54,940 nt of DNA from Woeseiaceae bacterium (GTDB lineage: Bacteria > Pseudomonadota > Gammaproteobacteria > Steroidobacterales > Woeseiaceae): the NCBI GenBank assembly GCA_024640365.1, contig JAHEFE010000016.1, forward strand, positions 1-54,940, given 5' to 3'. This document shows positions 19,092-27,544 of the stretch, piece by piece. The notes beneath the pieces are model-generated. The model made no database searches, had not been told where the DNA came from, and saw nothing but the letters and a program-made list of their open reading frames with translations. The stretch's first letter is position 1; each line of letters starts with the position of its first letter. The translations under genes and the position numbers were made by a program.

Positions 19092-19886
19092 ATGAGAATA
19101 ATTTTGCTCGGACATAGGGACTTAGCCAGCAACCTGGCTCTGAGTCTGTTGGTGCAGGGACTTGCCACACATACGTTGAAAATTTACTTGTCAGGGAGCG
19201 TCGTGAGCGATGCAAATCTGCCGCAGCCCTTGCACGAGCTGGCGGCCGTAGATAGAGGATTCTGTGCCGTTCTGAATAAGGACACCGTCCAAGGGATTAT
19301 GGGTTTCGATGCACTGGCCCACGCAACAGGGCACCCGGTCAACGATTTGGTCAGGCCGAATTCGCCGGCAAGCCTGACGGAGTTGCGAGAGTTCAATCCT
19401 GATCTGATTGTCTCCGTTCGCTATCGGCGGATTTTACGGCAACAAGTCATAGATTTGCCTCGCCTCGGAGTGTTGAATCTACACTCAGGTCTGTTACCCG
19501 ACTACCAAGGTGTTATGGCGACATTCTGGGCAATGCTGCACAACGCCCAGGAAATTGGATCGACAGTGCACTATATAGAGGACTCTTCGATTGATACGGG
19601 CGCGATGGTTTCTTTGCAGCCGCAATTCTTGCGTCCTGACAGGAGCTACCTGGCTAATGTGCTGTCGTTGTACCCGTCTGGGTGCCGGGCAATGCTGGAA
19701 TCAATCCACCGCCTGGAGACGGGCGTTCAATTAGCCACCCGCGTAAAGGTTCCCGGAGGGAAATACTACAGCTTTCCAACTCATGAGCAGATTGCCAAGT
19801 TCCTGGGAGACGGTCATATCTTTAGTACGAGCCGTGAACTCGACGACTTATCAGTGCTTCTTGCAAGTGGCCGAAGCGGTCCCTGA
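19092..19886 (+). CDS. Stand-alone formyltransferase-family protein
   Basis: A 264-residue protein of the methionyl-tRNA/sugar formyltransferase superfamily. The catalytic triad is in place: Asn129 and His131 in LNLHSGLLPDYQG, and Asp168 in IDTGAMV, with spacing close to that of ArnA. It lacks the C-terminal OB-like domain of methionyl-tRNA formyltransferase, so initiation-tRNA formylation is unlikely. The acceptor is probably an amino sugar or a small amine, with formyl-tetrahydrofolate as donor. It is transcribed divergently from the CocE-like gene and is followed by a 260-bp gap before the TonB receptor. Confidence 0.8.
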   Translation: MRIILLGHRDLASNLALSLLVQGLATHTLKIYLSGSVVSDANLPQPLHELAAVDRGFCAVLNKDTVQGIMGFDALAHATGHPVNDLVRPNSPASLTELREFNPDLIVSVRYRRILRQQVIDLPRLGVLNLHSGLLPDYQGVMATFWAMLHNAQEIGSTVHYIEDSSIDTGAMVSLQPQFLRPDRSYLANVLSLYPSGCRAMLESIHRLETGVQLATRVKVPGGKYYSFPTHEQIAKFLGDGHIFSTSRELDDLSVLLASGRSGP

Positions 19887-20098
19887 TACCAGCATTCAGC
19901 AGACTCTGCTCTAAGGTACATTTGGACTCTAAATCCATGTTCCACTTTGGCCTGAGGGCTTGACTCGATAGCGCGAAGTGTAGATAGTCAGTGCAAGACA
20001 TTTTGTCGCAAATGCACAACGCTGCCGCAGATGCCTTTTACAAGGAGTTTTTGTAACTGGGGGGGATCCCAGCAGAGCAATTAATATCCTTTTGATTT

Positions 20099-20120
20099 TC
20101 AAATACTTAACGGTATTTGA
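20099..20120. promoter_or_regulatory. 8-bp inverted repeat upstream of the TonB-dependent receptor
   Basis: TCAAATAC and GTATTTGA form a perfect 8-bp inverted repeat separated by TTAACG. The element ends 26 bp before the GTG start of the receptor gene. It could be an operator or an mRNA hairpin. A second, weaker inverted repeat (TTACAA-N7-TTGTAA) lies at 20038-20056. No regulator gene is adjacent. Confidence 0.4.
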
Positions 20121-20146
20121 GGCGTTTTTATTGGAGAGAGTTTAAA

Positions 20147-22666
20147 GTGAATATCAAACTTGGCATAAACAAGTCTCTGCTCTTAAGTATGGCTTTGCCG
20201 ATGCTTGTTGCGTTTCCGCAACAGTCATTTGCGCAGACCGACGAAGGAGCTATAGAGGAAATCATCACCACAGGTACACGTGCTCGTGAGCGCTCTGTAT
20301 CTGAATCAATGGTGCCGATCGACGTAGTATCTGCAGAAGACTTCAGTAACCAGGGAGATACTGATCTCAGTAACCTGTTACGTAACGTCGTTCCGTCATA
20401 CAACGTAAACACTCAGCCGATCAGTGATGCCGCGACGATTGTTCGCCCGGCTAACATGCGCGGCCTGGCTCCTGATCACACTCTGGTACTAGTAAACGGC
20501 AAGCGCCGTCATCGTGCTGCGGTGATTTACTGGTTGGGCAACGGTGTGTCTGATGGCGCTCAGGGTCCTGATATTTCAGCGATCCCTTCGATTGCGCTGA
20601 AGCAGGTCGAAGTACTGCGTGACGGTGCCTCGGCACAGTACGGTTCTGACGCTATTGCCGGTGTAATGAACTTCATTTTGAAAGACGCCAATGAAGGCGG
20701 CTCGATCGAAGCGAAGTACGGCGAATTCTACGAAGGTGATGGAACGGCTGTTTCTGTAGCAGGTAATATTGGTTTGCCTTTGGGCAGCGACGGCTTTGCT
20801 AACCTCAGCTTTGAGTACGGCAATACCGACCCGACTGACCGCAGCGTGCAGCGTAACGATGCTGCAGCCCTTATCGCTGCTGGCAACACCAACGTGAAGA
20901 ATCCTGCACAGGTATGGGGCTCTCCTGAAGTTGAAGACGAAATCAAGCTTTTTGGTAACTTCGGTATTAGCCTCGACAACGACATGCAGCTTTACGGTCA
21001 CGGTAACTACGTTAACAAGACAGTAACCGGCGGCTTCTACTTCCGTAACCCGAATACACGAAGTGCGGTGTTCAGCGGTGACGGCGGTGATACCTTGCTG
21101 ATTGGTGATATGCTCGAAGCCTCAACCGGCGTACCGGGAGCAGGTAACTGCCCGGTCGTAAGTATCACTAACGATGTTCCGGATGCGGCCGCGTTGGCCC
21201 AGGTATTTGCAGATCCGAATTGCTTCAGCTTCCAGGAAATGTTCCCGGGCGGCTTCACACCGCAGTTTGGTGGTGAGCTGACCGATTACGCCTTTGTCGG
21301 CGGAATCAAGGGTGAGACGGACAGCGGCTGGTACTGGGACGCGAGTGCGGCCTATGGATCAAACGAAGTGGATTTCTTCATCAACAACACGGTCAATGCA
21401 TCGCTCGGTCCTAATACGCCGAATTCATTCGATCCGGGTCTTTACCGCCAGGAAGAGTTCAACCTGAACCTGGACGCGTCATACGCGCTCAGCGACACGG
21501 TTAACCTGGGTGTCGGTGCCGAGTATCGTGACGAAACATTTACTATTGGTATTGGCCAGCCTGAGTCTTGGGAAATTGGGCCGCTGGCTGATCAGGGTTT
21601 CAGTGCGGCATCAAATGGTTTCTCAGGATTTAGTGACCTGGCAGCCGGTGATTGGAGCCGCTCTAACACTGCAATCTATGCCGACCTTGAAGTACAGATG
21701 ACCGCAGACTGGATGGTCGGAATCGCGACTCGTTACGAAGACTTCGACGACTTCGGCAAAACGATGAACGGCAAAATCGCTACGCATTACAATGTTAGCG
21801 ACACGCTCTCATTGCGCGCCAGTTTGAGCAGCGGTTTCCGTGCTCCGACACCGGGTCAGACGAATGCGTTCAACGTATCGACTGAATTTGACCTCGCTGC
21901 CATGGAACTCGTAAATAATGGCACGATTCCGTCAAATTCTGCTGCTGCCGCGATTGTAGGCGGCAAGCCGTTGACGGCTGAGAAGTCAATTAACTATTCT
22001 GTCGGCGCAATTTTCGATATTGGTTCGGTTAGCATTACTGCTGACTACTTCAACATTGAAATGACGGATCGAATCACGCCGTCGCAGAACTTCCAGCTGA
22101 CGCAAGAGCAGGTAGATGCGCTGATCGCCGAAGGCATCACGGGCGCAGCGAACTTGCAGAACTTCCGTTTCTTTACCAATGATTTCGACACCAAGACATC
22201 AGGTCTCGACCTTGTAGCTACAACTGCTATGGATATGGCAGGTGGCGTAACGGATTTCTCGCTGGCGTTCAACTACACCACTACGGACGTGACCAAATCT
22301 AATCCGGTAACCATGGAAGCCGGCCGTATTAAAGAGTTGGAAGAGGGTCTGCCTAACACGCGTTGGTCAGCAACCGCTAACCACATGCATGGTGATTGGC
22401 GTGTACTGGCTCGTCTGAGTTATTACGACAAGTGGTATGACTCTGAAGACGGTCAGACGTACGACGGCAAATTCCTGGTTGATGCAGAAGCGGCTTATAG
22501 CTTCAATGAGTCAACCACAGTTGTCCTTGGCGCGCAGAACCTGTTTGACACCACGCCTGACGATAACCCGGGCGCAGCTGATGGTGTTGGTAACAAGTAC
22601 AGCCAGTTCTCACCGTTTGGTTTTAACGGCGGCTACTGGTACGCACGTGTGAAATACGATTTCTAA
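20147..22666 (+). CDS. TonB-dependent outer-membrane receptor
   Basis: An 839-residue receptor with a signal peptide (about 1-30, ending SFAQ), an EEIITTGTRARE TonB-box-like region, a plug domain (about 45-165) with VEVLRDGASAQYGSDAIAGV, and a long beta-barrel ending in an aromatic residue (VKYDF), the usual outer-membrane assembly signal. I chose the GTG at 20147 because GGAGAG precedes it at good spacing and the signal peptide then has normal length; a TTG 30 bp upstream is the alternative. The substrate cannot be read from sequence: no siderophore or vitamin gene is adjacent. A strong terminator follows. Confidence 0.92.
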   Translation: MNIKLGINKSLLLSMALPMLVAFPQQSFAQTDEGAIEEIITTGTRARERSVSESMVPIDVVSAEDFSNQGDTDLSNLLRNVVPSYNVNTQPISDAATIVRPANMRGLAPDHTLVLVNGKRRHRAAVIYWLGNGVSDGAQGPDISAIPSIALKQVEVLRDGASAQYGSDAIAGVMNFILKDANEGGSIEAKYGEFYEGDGTAVSVAGNIGLPLGSDGFANLSFEYGNTDPTDRSVQRNDAAALIAAGNTNVKNPAQVWGSPEVEDEIKLFGNFGISLDNDMQLYGHGNYVNKTVTGGFYFRNPNTRSAVFSGDGGDTLLIGDMLEASTGVPGAGNCPVVSITNDVPDAAALAQVFADPNCFSFQEMFPGGFTPQFGGELTDYAFVGGIKGETDSGWYWDASAAYGSNEVDFFINNTVNASLGPNTPNSFDPGLYRQEEFNLNLDASYALSDTVNLGVGAEYRDETFTIGIGQPESWEIGPLADQGFSAASNGFSGFSDLAAGDWSRSNTAIYADLEVQMTADWMVGIATRYEDFDDFGKTMNGKIATHYNVSDTLSLRASLSSGFRAPTPGQTNAFNVSTEFDLAAMELVNNGTIPSNSAAAAIVGGKPLTAEKSINYSVGAIFDIGSVSITADYFNIEMTDRITPSQNFQLTQEQVDALIAEGITGAANLQNFRFFTNDFDTKTSGLDLVATTAMDMAGGVTDFSLAFNYTTTDVTKSNPVTMEAGRIKELEEGLPNTRWSATANHMHGDWRVLARLSYYDKWYDSEDGQTYDGKFLVDAEAAYSFNESTTVVLGAQNLFDTTPDDNPGAADGVGNKYSQFSPFGFNGGYWYARVKYDF

Positions 22667-22690
22667 TAAGAAATTATTGAAGTCGATTAA

Positions 22691-22716
22691 GGGGCGCCTA
22701 TGGCGCCCCTTTTTTT
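22691..22716 (+). terminator. Rho-independent terminator of the TonB receptor gene
   Basis: GGGGCGCC and GGCGCCCC form an 8-bp GC-only stem with a TAT loop, followed by seven T residues. It starts 25 bp after the receptor stop codon, and the next gene to the right runs the other way. Confidence 0.92.
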
Positions 22717-22724
22717 ATGGGTGT

Positions 22725-23645
22725 TCAAATTGCAGCCTTGATCCAGTCAAGGATGTCCGTAGTTACCGCAGCGCGATTGATTTCGTTGAGTAGCTCATGC
22801 CGTGCATCGGCATAGATTTTGACTGTAACTTTCGAATGACCGGTGTCTTTGTAAACAGCTGCTAATTTTCCCATGCCACTCGCTCCACCAACCGGGTCTC
22901 TTTCGCCACCGCAAATCAGTATTGGCAAATCAGTCGGTATTTTCTCAACCGCACGTGGGGACATGATTCCGAGCAATCCGCCAAGGAAGTCATACCAGAG
23001 CTGCCCGGATGAGACCGTGCCGCACAGCGGATCGGTTACATATTTATCCACTTCGTTTTCATCGCGCGAGAGCCAGTCAAAATCAGTGCGTGCTGGGGCG
23101 AAGTGCTTGTTAAATGTTTGGAAATTCAGTTTGTCCATGAGATCGCTGGGTGCACGTTTGCCATGGCGCCATGTTTCCAGACGTGCGATAAACTTGGCGA
23201 TGTGCAGCTGCAGGCGGGAGCCGAAAGCTGAGCCGGACAGGATAAGTGCATTGACGTTAGCCGCTTGGCGCATGACGCAGGACTGAGCAATAAACGATCC
23301 CATGCTGTGGCCGAGCAGGATCAGAGGCCGCTCCGGGTATTGCTGGCAGATGCTCTCCTGTACACGCAGAACATCGGTAATAATTTTGTCCCAGCCATTA
23401 TTGTCCGCGTAGTGACCCAGGTGCTCGCTACTAGAGCCGTGGCCGCGGTGATTGTGGACGATGACCACATAACCTTGCCCGGCAGCGGCAGCCGCGAAGC
23501 GGGCATAGCGGGAGGCGTGCTCACCAAGACCGTGGAGGATCTGGATGATACCCCTGACTGACTGAGTTCCGGGTGTCCAGGTAAAGCATTGGATGGGGTG
23601 ACCGTCGTCGGCGGTAATCGAAGTTTCCGTGGCGGAGCTAGTCAT
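22725..23645 (-). CDS. Monoacylglycerol-lipase-like alpha/beta hydrolase
   Basis: About 306 residues of the lysophospholipase/monoglyceride lipase (Hydrolase_4) type. It has the HGLGEHASRY oxyanion motif near residue 40, the nucleophile in GHSMGS, an acidic residue in GGERDPVGG and a histidine in ADARHELLNE. Two in-frame ATGs lie 9 bp apart; the inner one (23645) has GAGGA at suitable spacing while the outer overlaps that box. Probably hydrolyses monoacyl lipids or esters in the cytoplasm. It ends just after the receptor terminator. Confidence 0.87.
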   Translation of the reverse strand: MTSSATETSITADDGHPIQCFTWTPGTQSVRGIIQILHGLGEHASRYARFAAAAAGQGYVVIVHNHRGHGSSSEHLGHYADNNGWDKIITDVLRVQESICQQYPERPLILLGHSMGSFIAQSCVMRQAANVNALILSGSAFGSRLQLHIAKFIARLETWRHGKRAPSDLMDKLNFQTFNKHFAPARTDFDWLSRDENEVDKYVTDPLCGTVSSGQLWYDFLGGLLGIMSPRAVEKIPTDLPILICGGERDPVGGASGMGKLAAVYKDTGHSKVTVKIYADARHELLNEINRAAVTTDILDWIKAAI

Positions 23646-23784
23646 CGGGGTCATCCTCGCAATTTATGGGAACGCGCTATACGATGAGTTGATAGTAGCA
23701 ATAGTTGCGCCCGATTTTGCAGTGCCCTGCGGTGCTACAAAGAAGACAGCGCATATACGTGGTTTTCGAGACAGGAATGAATGC

Positions 23785-24519
23785 ATGATTGATTTCTACT
23801 ATTGGCCAACGCCAAATGGCTGGAAGGTCGGCATCATGCTTGAGGAGTGTGGCCTCGAATACAACACGATCCCGGTCAATATCGGACGTGGTGATCAGTT
23901 CAAACCCGATTTTTTGAAAATCAGCCCGAACAACCGCATGCCCGCGATTGTCGATCAGGACACCGGAATATCTATATTTGAGTCGGGCGCAATCCTTACC
24001 TACCTTGCAGAAAAAACCGGCCGTTTTATGCCAGCAGACCAAAAGGGGCGTTTCGCTGTTTTGCAATGGGTGTTCTGGCAAGTGGCAAATCTGGGTCCGG
24101 CTGCGGGGCAGGTGAGCCATTTCATAAACTACGCCCTGGAACCCAACCCATATGCGCTGGATCGGTTCCGAAATGAATATGATCGCTTGCTAGGGGTAAT
24201 GGACAGGCAGTTGGCAGAGACTGAGTTTCTGGCTGGCGATTATTCGATCGCGGATATGGCGAGCTACCCCTGGGTCTTGCCGTATAAACGATATGGAGTG
24301 AATCTAGATCGCTTCGCCCATCTGCGTCGGTGGTTTGATGTCATGAAAGCTCGACCTCTGGTTCGCCGTGCAGTGGATTTGGGCAAGGACTGGCGCAAAG
24401 CGGGGCCTGTTGATGACGAGGCGCGCAGATACATGTTTGGGCAAACAGCCGAATCGATTGCTGCTGAGGCCCGCAAGATGGCTGCGAAGGAAGCTGCACA
24501 GCGCGAGGAGGGGAAATGA
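23785..24519 (+). CDS. yfcG: YfcG/Ure2p-like glutathione S-transferase
   Basis: A 244-residue GST of the Nu class. MIDFYYWPTPNGWKVGIMLEE closely follows the start of E. coli YfcG, and the ISPNNRMPAIVD, FESGAILTYLAEKTGRF and LQWVFWQV segments also match. YfcG binds glutathione or GSSG and acts as a disulfide-bond reductase with Thr/Asn rather than cysteine in the active site. I start at the ATG at 23785, where homology begins; the frame is open upstream but not convincing. The next GST gene overlaps its stop by 4 bp (ATGA). Confidence 0.87.
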   Translation: MIDFYYWPTPNGWKVGIMLEECGLEYNTIPVNIGRGDQFKPDFLKISPNNRMPAIVDQDTGISIFESGAILTYLAEKTGRFMPADQKGRFAVLQWVFWQVANLGPAAGQVSHFINYALEPNPYALDRFRNEYDRLLGVMDRQLAETEFLAGDYSIADMASYPWVLPYKRYGVNLDRFAHLRRWFDVMKARPLVRRAVDLGKDWRKAGPVDDEARRYMFGQTAESIAAEARKMAAKEAAQREEGK

Positions 24520-25145
24520 AGTTTTTCGACTGTATTACCGCACCAAGTCCGCGGCGTGTCCGCATGTATATGACCGAGAAAGGTATCAACATTCCGACCG
24601 TGCAGATTGACTTGCGCAGTGGAGAGCATCTCCGCGACGAGTTCCGTCAGATTAACCCGGATTGTACCGTCCCCGCCCTGGAGCTTGATGACGGTACCTG
24701 CCTAACGGAAGTCTATGCGATTTGCGAATATCTGGAAGCGGTCTATCCGCAACCTTCACTCGTGGGATCAAGTCCTCGAGATGCCGCGTTGGTGACGATG
24801 TGGAATACGAAGATCGAGCAGCAAGGGCTGGGCGCTATTGCCGAATCGCTGCGAAATTTCTCAAAAGGATTCAAGGGCAGAGCTTTGACCGGGCCCGTAG
24901 GGTTCGAACAGATACCCGAGCTTGTTGAGCGAGGTAGACATCGTGCAGAAGTTTTTATGCAGGTACTCGATGCGCAGCTTGCAAATAATGATTACGTCGC
25001 TGGCGAACAGTTTACGATCGCTGATATTTCCGCGATGGTATTCACGGACTTCGCCGCTTGGATAAAGCTGTCCATTCCAGAAAGTGCACACAATCTGTCG
25101 CGCTGGAAAGATCTGGTGTCCAGTCGGCCATCAGCAAAGGTATAA
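24516..25145 (+). CDS. Glutathione S-transferase family protein
   Basis: A 209-residue protein with an N-terminal thioredoxin-like domain (MKFFDCITAPSPRRVRMYM, then NPDCTVPALELDDGT, TEVYAICEYLE) and an all-alpha C-terminal domain with the FTIADISAMV signature near residue 165. The Pro in TVPAL is the cis-proline of the fold. Its ATG overlaps the stop of the YfcG-like gene, so the two GSTs are probably made together. The substrate is not predictable. Confidence 0.88.
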   Translation: MKFFDCITAPSPRRVRMYMTEKGINIPTVQIDLRSGEHLRDEFRQINPDCTVPALELDDGTCLTEVYAICEYLEAVYPQPSLVGSSPRDAALVTMWNTKIEQQGLGAIAESLRNFSKGFKGRALTGPVGFEQIPELVERGRHRAEVFMQVLDAQLANNDYVAGEQFTIADISAMVFTDFAAWIKLSIPESAHNLSRWKDLVSSRPSAKV

Positions 25146-25166
25146 TTGCGCTTGCCGTCTGGTTCT

Positions 25167-25925
25167 TTACTCCTGGTTTTTTTGTAGTGCGCGCAAACGC
25201 TTCTGAGCGCTGTCCAGCCACTGGCGCTGCGCACGTCGATAGTGCCTGGGCGCGATAACTGCGGCCTGCAGTAGTTCGGTGTATTGCTCGAGAGCGAGCT
25301 CCCGTTTGTCGATTTTTTCCAGTAGTTGCCCATATCGCAACCTGGCTTCTGCCCCTGCGAAATGGGCAGTTACAGAAGCGTAAGCCTGTTTAGCAGCGCC
25401 CAACTCGCCGAGTTCTTCGAGGCTTCTTGCCATTAACAAATCCGCTTCCGCAGATTTGTACTGTGGATTCTCCGCAAACAATTTTTCGAGAGTTGCCTTC
25501 GCAAGCGAGAAGTTTGTGTTGCCAAACTGAGCTTCTGCAAGGCCGAGCAGGAGATCCGGGTCATCTTCGTAGATGCCGGTAAGTGCATTGGTATAGAGCC
25601 CTATAGCTTCTTCAAATCGCCCGCCGCGAGTGAGTTCACCAGCCAGGTGGCGGGTTGAATCGACACTTCCAATAATTTCGTGTTCACGTTGTTTACGGCG
25701 TATACCGGCATTGGGATCCAGTGTCTTGTGGATACCGCGAACCGCTCGACGCGCGGCGTAGCTTTGCGAAAGTTCGGGAAGGACCTCGATAATGAAATAA
25801 GCCAGCGAGCCAAGGGCAGGCAGGAAGAAAATAATGAATACCCAGTAGATGGGCCGCCCGGTTCGCAAGACATGGATTATCAATATGACCTGGACGATCA
25901 ATATCGGAGCATAAAAATTTATCAT
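25167..25925 (-). CDS. Membrane-anchored TPR protein with PLDNc-type N-terminus
   Basis: A 252-residue protein with two hydrophobic helices at about 5-22 and 27-48, in a short segment reminiscent of the phospholipase-D-nuclease N-terminal domain (VLRTGRPIYWVFIIFFLPALGSLAYFI). Then come tetratricopeptide-like helical repeats covering about 90-250. No catalytic domain is present. It is probably a scaffold on the inner face of the cytoplasmic membrane. Its stop is close to the end of the convergent GST gene, and the 155-residue membrane gene lies 33 bp upstream on the same strand. Confidence 0.75.
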   Translation of the reverse strand: MINFYAPILIVQVILIIHVLRTGRPIYWVFIIFFLPALGSLAYFIIEVLPELSQSYAARRAVRGIHKTLDPNAGIRRKQREHEIIGSVDSTRHLAGELTRGGRFEEAIGLYTNALTGIYEDDPDLLLGLAEAQFGNTNFSLAKATLEKLFAENPQYKSAEADLLMARSLEELGELGAAKQAYASVTAHFAGAEARLRYGQLLEKIDKRELALEQYTELLQAAVIAPRHYRRAQRQWLDSAQKRLRALQKNQE

Positions 25926-25958
25926 CAGTATTGATTCTACTCTGGTTGGCGTTCTGAC

Positions 25959-26426
25959 TTATTTAGTGTCAGAGGAGGGTTGTGTTTGCAGCCCAATAAT
26001 TAGCAGCAATAATAACTTTAGTAACTGCATTACACCGTAGGTTCCATGGATTATTGAGGACGGTGGCTCAATACCACTGATAATCATGTCCGTTCGTGCC
26101 GCCAGAGCAGGAATAAGCCAGGCGGTCTGGGTAAGTTGGAGCAGTGCGAGGGCAGCGCAAAAATGCCAGTACTCACGCGTTCTGTCAGATAAACGAACAG
26201 CGAGGAGCAGCGCAATCAGCGCGACTATTTCAGTTTGGCCCAGCGCCTCAAATATTGAGCGGGACACGCCGAGTGCGGCAACCCGATCGACGGTCGTTGC
26301 GCCGAATATGGCCGGAACTGCCACGAACGATACGCCAGCGCTTATACCTAACCAGATCAGGCTAATTAGCGCAGGGTTGGTCATGCGAACAAATAGACTT
26401 CGCCAGTTCCGCGTGGTCAAATTCAT
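25959..26426 (-). CDS. Four-helix integral membrane protein of unknown function
   Basis: About 155 residues with four strongly hydrophobic stretches and a short C-terminal tail. I see no catalytic motif and do not recognise the family with confidence. The start at 26426 is preceded by AAAAAGGAGAC, a purine-rich box though close to the ATG; a longer frame to 26534 exists but would run into the promoter region of the divergent ctlX-like gene. It could form a unit with the TPR membrane protein downstream. Confidence 0.65.
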   Translation of the reverse strand: MNLTTRNWRSLFVRMTNPALISLIWLGISAGVSFVAVPAIFGATTVDRVAALGVSRSIFEALGQTEIVALIALLLAVRLSDRTREYWHFCAALALLQLTQTAWLIPALAARTDMIISGIEPPSSIIHGTYGVMQLLKLLLLLIIGLQTQPSSDTK

Positions 26427-26503
26427 GTCTCCTTTTTGTCTTGTACGGAAAAAGTTTCCCGCCCAGGACAGTAATCGTCTCTCGAGTGGATCCAGACAAG
26501 CAA

Positions 26504-27454
26504 ATGCACCCAAAACCAGAGTCCCAGCTTGCATCGGCGGTATTGATGATTCGGCCAGTCCGTTTTCTAAGCAACCCGCATACCGCGGAGTCTAATCGAT
26601 TCCAGACAAAGACAGACACAAGTGCGGAAGAACAGCAAGCAGCAGCCTTGGCTGAATTTGATGCCCTGGCGGCCGCCTTGTCTGCGGCTGGCATTGCAGT
26701 CTATCAGTATGAGGATACGCTTGAGCCACATACGCCCGATTCGATTTTCCCGAATAACTGGGTGAGTTTTCATGCCGACGGCACAGTTGTGTTGTATCCG
26801 ATGGAGGCTCCAAATCGAAGAACAGAGCGGCGGCCGGATATTATTGAGTCGCTGGAGGCCGAAAAGGGCTTCGTGGTCCATGAGGTTCTGGATTTGTCGG
26901 AGCAGGAGCAGAAAGGCAAATTTCTGGAAGGGACGGGAAGTATCGTCCTCGATCGTGCGCATCGCATAGCGTATGCGTGTCTGTCCACCCGCACCCATTT
27001 TGATGCCCTGGGCGATTTCGCACAGCGACTTGGCTATGACGTAGTCGCATTTGATGCGGTTGATCGTAATGGTGTTCCCATTTATCACACCAATGTTGTG
27101 ATGAACGTCGGCGAAAAACTCGCCGTAATTTGTGCTGATGCAATTGCCGGTTCCAAACAGCGCGCTGCAGTGCTTGAGAGGCTGGAGAAAACAGGTCACG
27201 AAGTCATACTCCTGAGTTTTGCTCAATTGGAGTCGTTCGCGGGCAATATGCTCGAACTGCGAACCCAAAAGGGCGGACGACTGGTGGCAATGTCGCGGCA
27301 AGCACTGGATTCACTGACCGAATCACAGCGAAAAAAGATTCTCGCAAACGGTACAATACTGAGTGTGCCTATTGATCACATTGAGAAGCATTCGGGAGGT
27401 AGTGTGCGTTGCATGCTGGCCGAAATACACTTACCGCGAAAAGGCAATGGTTGA
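26504..27454 (+). CDS. ctlX: CtlX-type citrulline hydrolase (amidinotransferase fold)
   Basis: A 316-residue pentein-fold protein. It has VLMIRPVRF (13-21), FPNNWVSFH (82-90), the acidic LEGTGS motif (141-146), His195 in YHTNVV, and the catalytic Cys303 in GGSVRC near the C-terminus. This pattern fits CtlX, the citrulline ureidase described in Francisella that releases ornithine, CO2 and ammonia. The ATG at 26504 gives the usual length; an upstream TTG would add 21 residues. It is followed 90 bp later by a second pentein-family hydrolase, which suggests a shared arginine/citrulline pathway. Confidence 0.8.
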   Translation: MHPKPESQLASAVLMIRPVRFLSNPHTAESNRFQTKTDTSAEEQQAAALAEFDALAAALSAAGIAVYQYEDTLEPHTPDSIFPNNWVSFHADGTVVLYPMEAPNRRTERRPDIIESLEAEKGFVVHEVLDLSEQEQKGKFLEGTGSIVLDRAHRIAYACLSTRTHFDALGDFAQRLGYDVVAFDAVDRNGVPIYHTNVVMNVGEKLAVICADAIAGSKQRAAVLERLEKTGHEVILLSFAQLESFAGNMLELRTQKGGRLVAMSRQALDSLTESQRKKILANGTILSVPIDHIEKHSGGSVRCMLAEIHLPRKGNG

Positions 27455-27544
27455 GCGCACCCCAGAGCGCACCACGACGGTCTTTGTGGGCCGTCATTTA
27501 TTAGCAACCGGTGAACGCATACCAGAATAGATGGAGAATTTTTA

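Noticed and set aside
26567..27301. A 244-residue open frame on the minus strand
   Set aside because: It lies entirely inside the ctlX-like gene, whose frame has recognisable motifs; the antisense frame shows none.
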